This document shows, in pieces, positions 11,442-21,700 of a DNA stretch of 64,000 nt (within the stretch, counting starts at the first letter, position 1; each line of letters starts with the position of its first letter). The stretch is taken from positions 50,989,080-51,053,079 of the forward strand of contig NC_074715.1 of assembly GCF_947242115.1 (NCBI RefSeq), read 5' to 3'. Source of the stretch: Biomphalaria glabrata (lineage: Eukaryota; Mollusca; Gastropoda; Planorbidae). A program made the translations under genes and the position numbers. The notes under the pieces were generated by a model. It saw only the letters and a list, made by a program, of their open reading frames with translations, searched no databases and was not told where the DNA came from.

Positions 11442-12388
11442 ATGGCTGATAAAAAGTCACCACTTATATGGTATTACTTTAATGTCAAAGCAATGGACAA
11501 CTCTAAAGCAGTTTGCAATGCTTGAAAATAGTACTGTCACGTGGTAAACCTGGCAAAGCTAAAGACTTCTCAACCACCACTATGATTAATCATCTACGCT
11601 CGAAACACCCAGACTTATTCAACGAAATGACTGCATTGAAATCAGCAGTTAATAATTCTGCATCAAGTAATATCATTGCCTGTGCCAGTACGTCTACGAG
11701 CTCCAGTGATTCGTCAAGCCTCACACACAAGCAGCAACCAGAGATTAAAGAGGTCTTTGACAAAACTAAATTGTGGGATACTAATACTGATAATGCTTGA
11801 CGCATTCACTTGGCCATAGCAATTAAAGATGATTGCAACTGACATGGAACCTTACCAAGTAGTTGAGAAACTTGGATTTATTGGACTTTTAAAAGTACTG
11901 GAGAAAAGATAACACTTTGCCTAGTCGCAAATACTTTACAGAACGAGTTAGTCCAGATATCTACGACAATATTTCTTAAAAGCTTCGTGAAATGCTATCT
12001 GATGCTATCTGCTAAAAAGCATCGCTTTCTCAACGGACACTTGGACATCTAATAATACCACCGAATCATAATTTGGTTTGACTGCCCATTGGTTGAATGA
12101 GTTATTTGACCGAAGCAGCAATGTTTTGCATTGTACAAAATTTAATGGCCAGCTTACGGCTGCAAGTTAGCTGTCAGCACTCGAAACATCACTTGAAAAT
12201 TGGAACATTCCTCGTGAAAACTGTCATTTGGTTCTACATGACAATGCAGCAAACATCACCAAATGCTTTCGCTGTCTGAATCATGTAGGCATTTGGCTCC
12301 GACTCCAGCCGAATATCAAATTTTACTATCCGGTCATATCCGGCTCCGGCCAAATATCAAAAAGTACTATTTGGTGCACCCCTATTAT
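11442..12388 (+). mobile_element. hAT transposon relic with BED zinc finger (ZBED-like)
   Basis: Starts MADKKSPLIWYYF, then VCNA; a TGA replaces the second zinc-ligand Cys codon and a frame change follows into DFSTTTMINHLRSKHPDLF, the H-x4-H end of a BED finger. Further on come ALDMEP-like (ATDMEPYQVVEKLGF), SRKYFTERVSPDIYDNIS, WTSNNT-like and LTAHWLNE blocks, all in hAT transposases of the ZBED/Ac group. The 3' end carries repeated CCGAATAT/CCGGCTCCG words and finishes GGTGCACCCCTATT. The coding region has several stops and frame changes and the core catalytic part is mostly missing. Confidence 0.8.
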
Positions 12389-13031
12389 ATGAATATATAT
12401 ATATATATATATTCCCCCTCTACCCCCCCCCCCGAAAAAAATCCTGGCTACGCCCATGCACATTACACACAAAACAATATGAGCTTTCTTACCAAGGGGA
12501 ATATAACTCTACATGCGAACAACAAACACACATGAACACAATGTCAACACGAGCTTAGTGATAGGACCAAACCCATTATGAGAATTCCAGGATTTACATA
12601 CAGAGATGTTTGCAAACTATCAATGAATGTATGTGGGGCACGAGTCACGTGACCACAAACAACACTGTAAAGAGACACGAACAACTAGATAATATCAGAA
12701 GCTGCAAAAGGATAACCCTTCTTCTTCATAATTGTCATAGGCCTAACAGTTGAGTTCTAAGACTCTTGAAACTCTTGGCGTATGGAAGCTTGCCTCCATC
12801 TGCATATCTGAACAAACTTCTGTCTGGGAAAGATACAATCAGATGTAAATTACCCATTACCGTTGACTCGTTTGCCAAAGACGCTTGTATTAGAAGCGTG
12901 GTCAAAGGCCGAGCACACCGGGAAAACTCCCCCCCTCCCCATATTCCATCTCTATACCACATTAGCCGTGCAGATGTCAGTCATAAAAAAAAAAATGGCC
13001 CATAGAGTATCGGTGGTGTGTGGATAGTGAC
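12389..13031. other. Non-coding; possible repeat with unassigned minus ORF
   Basis: Contains a short (TA)n and poly-C stretch (12,390-12,435) and, at 12,962-12,735 minus, a 75-aa frame (PDRSLFRYADGGKLPY, SFKSLRTQL) that looks like the tail of a mobile-element protein but matches no family I can name. Its 3' end resembles 365-415. Confidence 0.35.
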
Positions 13032-13215
13032 CAGGGGTGGACTGGCTATATAAGGGCAACCGGGCTAAAGTGGCAGGCTCCAAATGGGCCGGTGGGGGTC
13101 GCCGAATGGGCCACTTTAAATGACAATAAGTACCGTAAATGAAATTGGAATTGTTTTACGTTTCATAAAGAACTTTACAGACTTTTCTGCGTAATACTAA
13201 ACACACAATCTCGTA
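13032..13215 (+). mobile_element. Partial hAT MITE, same family as 5389-5887
   Basis: Starts CAGGGGTGGACTGGCTATAT and follows the 5389 copy through GGGCCGGTGGG, CCGAATGGGCC and CAGACTTTTCTGCGTAATAC. No right terminus or second 8-bp repeat found, so truncated. Confidence 0.7.
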
Positions 13216-13379
13216 ATAATGAAATCACCTAGATTTCCTAGATCTATAAACATGTAACAGGTGATTACAATTCTCTCTATATAGACCTTGGCTACACTGT
13301 GCGATTTAAAAAAAAAAAGGTTTATATTTTGTATAGTCCTGTAGAAGTTGTGTTAGTATGAACATAGAAATAATCTGTT

Positions 13380-13770
13380 ATAAACTTTTCACATGTAAAT
13401 TATGAGTGAGTCTGGTGTGAATGTACATTTTTTTTTTTTTTTTTTTTTGTAGTTACAATGTTTTGTTTGGTGTAATGCACAAATTGTAAGACAAATTTCC
13501 TTACGGACAATATAGATTATTATTATCATGTTAGAAACGAACGAGTAGTCATTCTCTGGCGCTGCCAGGGTCGAGTTTTGCTAAAGAGAAACAAAATTCA
13601 TCGTAGTCCCTTTAACAGTTTCCACTAAGGAATTTTCTGGTTATGTGGCAGGTCTGCAGCAGTACCGCCCTCTGACAGGCAACGAGGATGTTCCTAGGAA
13701 TGTTAAGGGTCTTGAAGTTGTTTGTGAGGTCAGTTATTATCCCCTCGGGTTATTATTATTATTAATTGAA
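13380..13770 (+). repeat. LINE 3' UTR plus associated 230-bp unit
   Basis: 13,388-13,530 matches 57,900-58,035 (ACATGTAAATTATGA, GAGTCTGGTGTGAATGTA, TTTGTTTGGTGTAATGCACA, CCTTACGGACAATA). 13,540-13,765 matches 58,283-58,530 (ACGAACGAGTA, CATTCTCTGG, GCTGCCAGGGTCGAGTTT, GTGGCAGGTCTG). The same two blocks in the same order at two loci imply one composite family. Confidence 0.75.
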
Positions 13771-14284
13771 TCTATAACAAGCTGAGCTTATAAATTAGTA
13801 ACGAATTTTCTGGTATAATCGGGATTATTGTATACAGTAAAATATAGATCCACTGAAAAAAAAAAAAAAAGGTCAAATATAGCGTGTTCAGTCAAATGTG
13901 CATTATATTATTGGGCCGGTTCGTCCAAGGTCCTAGGATTTCCCCGCACGAATTTTACGGTAAAGAAAGTTGTAGAGAAAGAAGATCTTGAACAGGACGA
14001 TGACTTTTGTGAGAGATTGGGGTAAGAGTAAAGAGAGTTGTCTTGTAATAACTGTTCAAACGGTTATAACTGAACTTGAAACCAGTACAATTCATTGACA
14101 ATGGCGTGTTTTGTAATCATTAGCGCTTACGCAAGTAACTTGAAAAAGAAGTCTCGCCACGTTGAAATGTGTAAAGAAAAGCTGAAAAGCATCTTGACAC
14201 AAGAACACTTGCAAGGTTTCATGTTTAGGGCTGTTGATAAAGTTTGTTGATGAGGGAAATTTTTATCCTGAATAAATTAATGTA
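13771..14284. other. Non-coding lead-in to LINE ORF
   Basis: No endonuclease domain of the downstream LINE is recognisable here, so the element is 5' truncated. A poly-A run at 13,856-13,870 is the only low-complexity feature. Confidence 0.4.
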
Positions 14285-15898
14285 TTGCATGAAGTTCATG
14301 TTGCTCCCTTTTCAAGTAGGCCCTATTATATTATGCTTCACTCTCCAGACAATGATCTCAAGGTCAAGACAGACCCAATAACTGTTGAGGAGGTTACCAT
14401 GGCCATAGCAGTGCTAAAGAATAACAAAGCACCAGGACTAGACATGATATCAGCAGAAATGCTAAAATATGGGGGACAGTGCATTGTTAACAGAATGACT
14501 GATCTCTTAAATCTCTGTTGGCGAACTTCAAAAGTCCCAGAGGACTGGCAAAAGGGAATGATTGTAAAGCTTCCAAAAAAGGGCAACTTGGCAGACTGCA
14601 ACAACTGGAGGGGCATTACTCTCCTCTCTGTCCCAGACAAAGTTTTCAGCACTGTTTTGTTGAGACGGCTTCAACAGTCTGTAGATGAAAGGCTCAGAGA
14701 AGAACAAGCAGGTTTCCGAAGAGGCAGATCATGTACAGAGCAGATTTTCGTTTTACGAAATATCATAGAACAAAGTCTTGAGTACCAACAACGGCTAACG
14801 ATCAGTTTTGTGGACTTCAAAAAAGCGTTTGATAGTGTCCACCGAGAATCACTATGGAAAATAGTTAGAGAATACGGTATCCCAGAAAAATTCGTCCAGA
14901 TCCTACGACACCTTTACAGTCAGTCTAGTTGCTGCATTAAAACAGAAGAGGGAACAACAGAGTTTTTTACAATCGAGACAGGTGTGAGACAGGGGTGCAT
15001 CTTATCTCCCTTCCTTTTCCTCCTAGCCATCGACTACATAATGAGGAGAGCAATGAACCAGACTGCCTTTGGTATTCCATGGCATGAACAACTCCGATTG
15101 ACGGACTTGGACTTTGCTGATGATGTTGCACTACTCGGGGCTACAAATAAATGCATTCAAGAAATGACGGAGAGCCTAGACAGAGAGCCACCCAAAATTG
15201 GCCTCCGCATAAACTTGGATAAGACTAAAATTATGCGAGTGGGATATAAGGCAAAGGGTGTCCCCGTCAGACTTGGCGAGTCAAAGCTTGAAGAGCTGGA
15301 CAAGTTCACGTACCTTGGCAGCATCATAACAAATGATGGAGATGCTTACCATGATGTAGCATGCCGAATAGGAAAGGCAGGGAGCATTTTCCAAAGGCTG
15401 CAGCCTATTTGGACTAGCCAAGCCATTGGACTAGAGACAAAAATACACCTTCTCAACACAATCGTCATTCCAACTGCTACATATGCATGTGAGACGTGGA
15501 AGTCATCTGTCAAAATTGAGAAAAGACTAAATGTGGCTCAACAAAGATGGCTGAGACGGATTTTGGGAGTCAGTTACAAAGACCGGATCTCAAACAAGGA
15601 AATCCTATGCCGAACTGGGAGTCGAACACTTAGTGAGGTTGTGACTGAGCGTCGCATGAGGTTTGCGGGACATGTTCTACGTCAAAATGAATTACGCACA
15701 CCAAGAGTTGCGATAACATGGAAGCCAAAACGAGGAAAGCGCAAACAGGGACGTCCTCGTATTACCTGGCGACACATCTTCATGGAGGACCTCAGAACAG
15801 TGGACACCAGGTGGGAGGAGGCTTCAGACATTGCCAGTGACAGATCATTATGGAGACAGCTTGCCGCCCAATGCGCCGAACGGCGCAGGAGGACCTAA
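14285..15898 (+). CDS. LINE reverse transcriptase, intact 537-aa ORF (RTE/CR1-like)
   Basis: A single uninterrupted frame holds all fingers/palm blocks of a non-LTR reverse transcriptase: NNKAPGLDMISAEMLKY, WRGITLLSV, EEQAGFRRGRSC, VDFKKAFDSVHRESLW, GVRQGCILSPFLF and the catalytic FADD (DFADDVALL, near residue 280). A thumb/connection region and a basic tail (KRGKRKQGRPRITW) follow. The apurinic-type endonuclease expected upstream is missing, so the copy is 5' truncated. After the stop the tail is CTAAGTCTAAGTAAGT, repeated in shorter copies (33,890-34,376 ends CTAAGTAAGTAA; 8870-8985). The intact frame indicates recent insertion. The listed start is the first Met of the open frame, not necessarily a true start. 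Clade assignment is by motif memory only. Confidence 0.9.
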   Translation: MHEVHVAPFSSRPYYIMLHSPDNDLKVKTDPITVEEVTMAIAVLKNNKAPGLDMISAEMLKYGGQCIVNRMTDLLNLCWRTSKVPEDWQKGMIVKLPKKGNLADCNNWRGITLLSVPDKVFSTVLLRRLQQSVDERLREEQAGFRRGRSCTEQIFVLRNIIEQSLEYQQRLTISFVDFKKAFDSVHRESLWKIVREYGIPEKFVQILRHLYSQSSCCIKTEEGTTEFFTIETGVRQGCILSPFLFLLAIDYIMRRAMNQTAFGIPWHEQLRLTDLDFADDVALLGATNKCIQEMTESLDREPPKIGLRINLDKTKIMRVGYKAKGVPVRLGESKLEELDKFTYLGSIITNDGDAYHDVACRIGKAGSIFQRLQPIWTSQAIGLETKIHLLNTIVIPTATYACETWKSSVKIEKRLNVAQQRWLRRILGVSYKDRISNKEILCRTGSRTLSEVVTERRMRFAGHVLRQNELRTPRVAITWKPKRGKRKQGRPRITWRHIFMEDLRTVDTRWEEASDIASDRSLWRQLAAQCAERRRRT

Positions 15899-16298
15899 GT
15901 CTAAGTAAGTCTTTTAATTATATCAAATAGTTTCAAAATCATAAACTATTCTATTCAAACTAATTAATGTTGCAACTGTAAAAATGTGGTATACAAATTG
16001 AGATTTTCTATAGCCTCTTTAGCTTATCTGGTATTTGAAATCCAATTTCGCATGTTTGCGTTCAGTTTTCGATGGATTGTCTATCAAAACTTTAATTATT
16101 TTGAGAGCATATAATGTAACAATAGATGAAGTCGTAGGGCAATCCATTTGTGGGTCGGATGGCATGGTCGATTTGACACTCAGCCTATAGTCCTCTCCTG
16201 ATAGTAGCCTAATATATGTTAGTTAGGGCTTAGTTTCACCTCCCCCTCCCCCACCTTGCAATGGACACGGTACTTGGGCACAACAACGGGGATTCTTT

Positions 16299-16334
16299 TT
16301 GGTGGTTGAACAGGTGATCAAAAACCAAATGCAA
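16299..16334 (-). repeat. 36-nt inverted copy of MTDH exon 1 coding sequence
   Basis: The 36 bases are the reverse complement of 17,176-17,211 with one difference (35/36). The partner segment encodes the end of the transmembrane helix and the following FGFRSPVQPP. Identity stops abruptly on both sides. Loop of about 840 nt. Confidence 0.9.
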
Positions 16335-16957
16335 TAGGCCTAATAATTGACCTAATCGTCTCTAATAATTCCACCCGGACGCCACGAAAACCAATTTAAG
16401 TCTAGGGAAAAAAAAAAGAAATATTTTGTAAAAAACGTCTACGACTTAATTTAAAAACAAAATGTGTAGACTCGGTGCTTCGACTAGTCTAGAACTAGAA
16501 GTCACTAAATTCTGATGATTCTCGTGTACATTATAATTTTTAGTGTCACAATGAAAAAAAAAAAAAAAAGCTAGATCTATACTAAATCTAATTTGAATCT
16601 GGGTATTATTTTTTATTTTTCTAAATACCCAGAATTAGAGTGAAAGCACTACGAAGGTTACTTACGTGGCGGATACGTTTTGCTTTTTTGTTTGACAGTG
16701 TTTTAGATCTATATAGATCTAGATCTAAACAGCATTTAAAAGCTTAATTGACAAGTCAAATCGTTATACATTTTGATTAGGCAAATAAGATAGATTTAGA
16801 AAAATAAATACAGCCAATAATTATTAGAAGTGTTTTTTTTTTCGCTCGTTCTGTTATGTTATTACCATCATCACTAATTTTACTATTGTGAATAAGTAGA
16901 ATATAATTGAATTACAAATTGGCACTTTGCAGATTTAGTCAAAACAGCAATTTTTGA

Positions 16958-16981
16958 TGACGTAGAAAACAAGCGACGTCA
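16958..16981. promoter_or_regulatory. Paired CRE/ATF-like motifs upstream of MTDH
   Basis: TGACGTAG at 16,958-16,965 and GACGTCA at 16,975-16,981 lie about 120-140 bp upstream of the MTDH start codon. GACGTCA is the core CREB/ATF site and TGACGT is common to ATF6/XBP1-type elements. Regulatory use is inferred from position only. Confidence 0.35.
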
Positions 16982-17099
16982 GCATCAATCTTATGGTAGA
17001 AGAAATTACAGCGTTCAAAGTGCTGTCATACTCATAGATCTATCTCACATATTTTTGACATTTTATTGTAGACATTCACACATTATTTATTGATATAAG

Positions 17100-18732
17100 A
17101 TGGATTTAGCAGAATTGGTGTCTCCGAGTGTAGCTATGCCTGTGATAGGCGTTGTCGTATGCGCTATAATGGTTTTTGCATTTGGTTTTCGATCACCTGT
17201 TCAACCACCAAGTTTTAATTTTGAAGAAGACGGCGAAAAGAAAAATAAAAGAAAAATTAAGCAAACGAAGGCATGTCTTTTTTTTTTTTGTTTGTTTTAT
17301 TTGTTCGCAAACATAAAAATAAATCCAGTCTATATATTTTAAGACTATTTTTCTTTGAGTTAATTAGTAATGATAGTTCATTTAGAAAAGTTGATCTGAT
17401 ACTGATAGTATTAATTATAATCTAGATTTCATATTAGATGATAATAACCATAAATTAGATCTATACTAAATAATACATAATAAATGATAATATAACCATA
17501 TAAAAAATAATATATATTACTATAAATATAACTCAGTTATTAACTGTATAATTAAGTAGATCTATATTCTAGAATGACTAGCTAGATTTCAAGATCTATC
17601 ATCCACTTAATCATCGGCATCGCTATAGTCCCACTATAGACTATAGATCTAGTCACTATATATAGATCATTAGATGCTAGTTGCTAGTCTATAAAATAAT
17701 ATTTTTTAGATCTATTCTATGATCAATCTATTTAGATTAGATTAGATCTAAACATCTAGAATTTTACTTTTACTCGGTCTTAGCCAACTTAGCCTTTTAC
17801 TTTTAGCGAATCTAGTAGTAGTATAGATCAAGAAAGTAGAATCTAGATCTAGAATTAATGTTTAATAAAATCTAATCTAAATCTAGTAAGAATAATACCT
17901 GAACTAAAGATAGATCTAGATTATAGATATTATTTTGAAAAATATAATAATGATAGAAATAATTATAATACAATCTAGATTCTAGATCTAGCTTTAAAAA
18001 ATGTAACAATTGTAGACTAGATTATTATAGATATATAGATGATCATTACATAGATTGAGTCTAGATCTTGTAGTAGGTTCTATCTCTAGGTCTGATCCAG
18101 TCTAGGCCTATGCACTCTAGTGTCTCTAGCTTGCTTTTAGAACTTAAAATAATGTTATTTCTAGATGTAGAAAATCTCTAGAGATGATCTCTATTCTAGA
18201 TCTAGTATTGTAAATGACAAAATAATTCCAGTAACCAAGCTTTCTAACATTTGTCAGTATAGCTAAATGTTTTCTCTTCCCATGCTAGTATGATGATGCT
18301 ACTTATTTATTATTAGGCCAGCATAAGAACAAATAAATAGTTCTGTATAAAACCTGTATTCAACAAGAATTATAGTTCATGTAAAACAGTCACAGATGTT
18401 TGTCCAGAAATGGCATAATTGCAAAATATATTTATATAAGTATTAAAAACAATTCAGTGGTGCTTTTTGTTCAAATCCGGCATGATTTTTTTTCATTGTT
18501 TTATAAAATGATTTTTGTTCTCTATCTATTCTGTAGCCAAAGAGTTCACTGAATGGACATATCATAAATGAACCTTTAGCAGAAGAAGTTCCCAAGTCTG
18601 TTAACAAATCTCCTAAAGTAGTGAAAGCTAAGAATGAAACACCGAAAGCGTCTTCCAAAAAAGAAGTAAAGCAGGAAACAAAATCAGACAAAAAAGAAAA
18701 AGTATGCATATGTGTGTTCTGTTTACGTACAC

Positions 18733-18770
<38 letters not shown>

Positions 18771-21700
18771 TTATATACACTATTATATATAGTTCAACCA
18801 TCGTGATTCGATGATGACCACTTTGTCATCCAGGGGGCTGAGGGCTTTGCACTGGGGTTTTATGCCTCCTCATGTGGCTGGTGAGACCTATGTGAGCCCA
18901 GAATGTTTGGCTGCATACTGGGCAGGTTATTCCAGCTGGAGCTAGTGTCATTAGCCTTGCTTTTCTTTTCTGGCGTTTTTCTTCTGCCAGCGTTGTTATA
19001 TACACTATAAGCTAGAGTTGTCTTGCACATTTAATATATATATATATATATATATATACATTTTATAAACTAAAATTAATTTCATGCAAAATATTTCTAG
19101 TTGCAGCCTGGCAAGAAGCAGCAAGAGAAAGAAGAAATAGTTAAAAAAGAAAAAGTGCCAGTGAAGAAAGAGACTGAGGATGATGGTAAGAATACAAATT
19201 AATGAATCAAAGCAATAAAAGTATCTTGAGTCTTGTAAACATCACGCTGAATGACATTTGTATTGACTTTGATACTTGTGATGTATTACCATGTATGGTA
19301 TATATGTGGTGAAGGCTGGGATTTTTTATTTCGGGATCTTTGGGTGCCTCTTGAGTCCACCCAGCTCTAATGGGTTCCTGGCATTAGTTGGGGAAAAGTT
19401 AAGGTGGTTGGTCATTGTGCCGGTCACATGACACACTTGTAAACTAATGTAAACTGTAGGCCACAGAAACAGATGACCTGTACGTCATCTGCCCTATAGA
19501 CCACAAGGTCTGAAAGGGGAACTTTTTACTTTATATGTGGTTGATACACCATGTTATGTCTCTGTGATAAACTGTATTATATGAAATATGATGATCTTTA
19601 TATTACACTATATTCTCTCAAATGCACATTTGCAAAACAAATTCCATTTCTAGTATAAAATTTATTAGTTTTCTAATTTAGATTTTTTTTTTTTGATAAA
19701 CAAGGTGAATGGACAACTATACTTGTGTCAAAAAAAAGTAAAAAACAGAAGCCAGCAAAGAAAGATGGTGGGCGTGCCGAGTCTGATCCTGAGAATGAGA
19801 CAGAAACTGTCCCGGTTCCAGTTCCTGAAGTAGTCGTGCCAGTATCTTCAGTACAAGTTCTCAAGGCTGAGGAATCTAATGTTGCTGTGACAGATAAGAC
19901 AAAGAAAAAGAAAAAGGAAAAAATAATTGAGAAAGTATGTTTTATATGTTTTGAAAATTTGTTACTTTAGTCAACTAAGTCACTCAAGTCAACTGAATCG
20001 TTGTATGTAATATTTAATATAATGCAACACTTTCATGCTTCATTTTGGTTTTACTTTGCAGAGCAAAGAAGAGGAAAAAGAGGTAACTAATTTGGCTGTA
20101 GAGAAGCCTGTGGAAAAGCCGGTAGTTAAAGAAACTTCACAAGCAGAGGTATATAGTTTAATTCCAAATTAACAATTTGACATAAGATTTCATTTATGTT
20201 ATAATTTGTTGTTTTTTTTTAAACAAGAAAATTATGTCAATGGGAGCGCAAATCCATTTGCGAAACCTGTTCCACAACCATGCACTGTGATTGCATAACT
20301 ATATACACAACATTTTCCACAGTCTTGCACTGTGAGTACATATTTATTTACACAACCTATCCAAAACCATGCACTCTTAAGTACCACTTACACAACCTTA
20401 TCCACAACCAGTGCTATTCACTTCTTTTAGTCTCATTCTAAACATTTGCAAATTGAGTAGAATTGGCTTGTAACTACTAGACAAGCATTTGTTTTTAATC
20501 TGACTGCAAACTAAAAACTTTAGTCCTTAAACATAAATTTCATATATGTATTTCTAAATATATTATTGGTATTTTATCAGTAAAACATAGGTCAGTTTCT
20601 ATTGAGTTTTCTTGATTGTTCACTGTTAATGCTCTTTAGTTGTCTCAACTCTAAATATATTATTAGTATTTTATCAGTAAAACATAGGTCAGTTTCTATT
20701 GAGTTTTCTTGATTGTTCAATGTTAATGCTCTTTAGTTCTGTCTGTAACAACATTTGTTTGTGCCTCAGGACCAACAAGAAATCAAGAAGAAGAAAGGAA
20801 AGAAAGACAAGAAAACTGTTGCCCCCGCTCTGGAGAATCCACCACAAGAAGTTGCACCACCTGCAAGTAAACCTGCCAAAAAAGAACCCAAGACAGCAAA
20901 AAGCCTTACAGATGCTGCCCCACCCAGTTCTGATCAGGCCAAGGCATCTTCAGCTGCCAAGAAATCTAAATCTCCAGTTTCTACCGATTCGGAATCTCTA
21001 CCAAAACCAGAAGTTTCTTCTGCCCCAGTTGAGGCAGAACCTGCCAAAATTAGTCCACCAAGTGCTAAAAAAGGCAAAACCAGTGCTCCACCAGCAGCTA
21101 CTCCTGCTGCTACTGAATCTACAAAAGCAAGTCCTAAAAAGAAGAAAGGAAAAACTGCTGAGAATGTTCAGGTACATTAGTTTTATTTGTTCAGCTTTCT
21201 CTTTGAAATTGGCATTGAATAATATGTATCCATTGTGATATTCTTTTGTTTCAGGATATTTTTTTTTTCTTTTCATAAAACGTTTTTCTACAATCTCTTT
21301 TCTGGCCTATTAGGTCCATGATTTAAATTATCACTACTATCATAACAATGGAAGAAAGAAAAGAAACAAAAATCCTCACTCGAAATTGTAACCTTAAGAG
21401 GCATAGTTTAGTTTAAGGGGAGGTATCCCTAGAGAAAATTGAGTTTTAGGTCTAGGATATCGATTTTTAACTAATTACATAATTAAGTAGATCAATCATT
21501 TATCTTTACATTACAATAATTTTTATTGCTTAAATCTGTGTCCAAAACATGTTTTTTAAATGTTTTTGTAAGGTCTATAAAACAAAATCTTAATAAAATT
21601 TATACTTTAAACTCATTTTTCTCAAAACGTTAGTTTTTGCACATGTCATTGTGCTTTACTAGGAATTTCTCCTAAACTACTTGATAGATTTTGATGAAAT

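Larger units (their letters stand above)
15899..17099. other. Intergenic, MTDH 5' flank
   Basis: AT-rich without coding sequence. It holds an inverted copy of MTDH exon 1 sequence (16,299-16,334) and CRE-like sites near 16,960-16,981. AGATCT/CTAGA words cluster at 16,690-16,735. Confidence 0.5.

Noticed and set aside
13828-14025. 65-aa plus ORF upstream of the LINE RT
   Set aside because: No similarity to the LINE endonuclease or any domain; begins in a poly-A run.
20699-21238. 179-aa plus-strand ORF rich in Leu/Gln
   Set aside because: Shadow frame of MTDH exon 6, whose Lys/Ala/Pro-rich frame is the spliced one.
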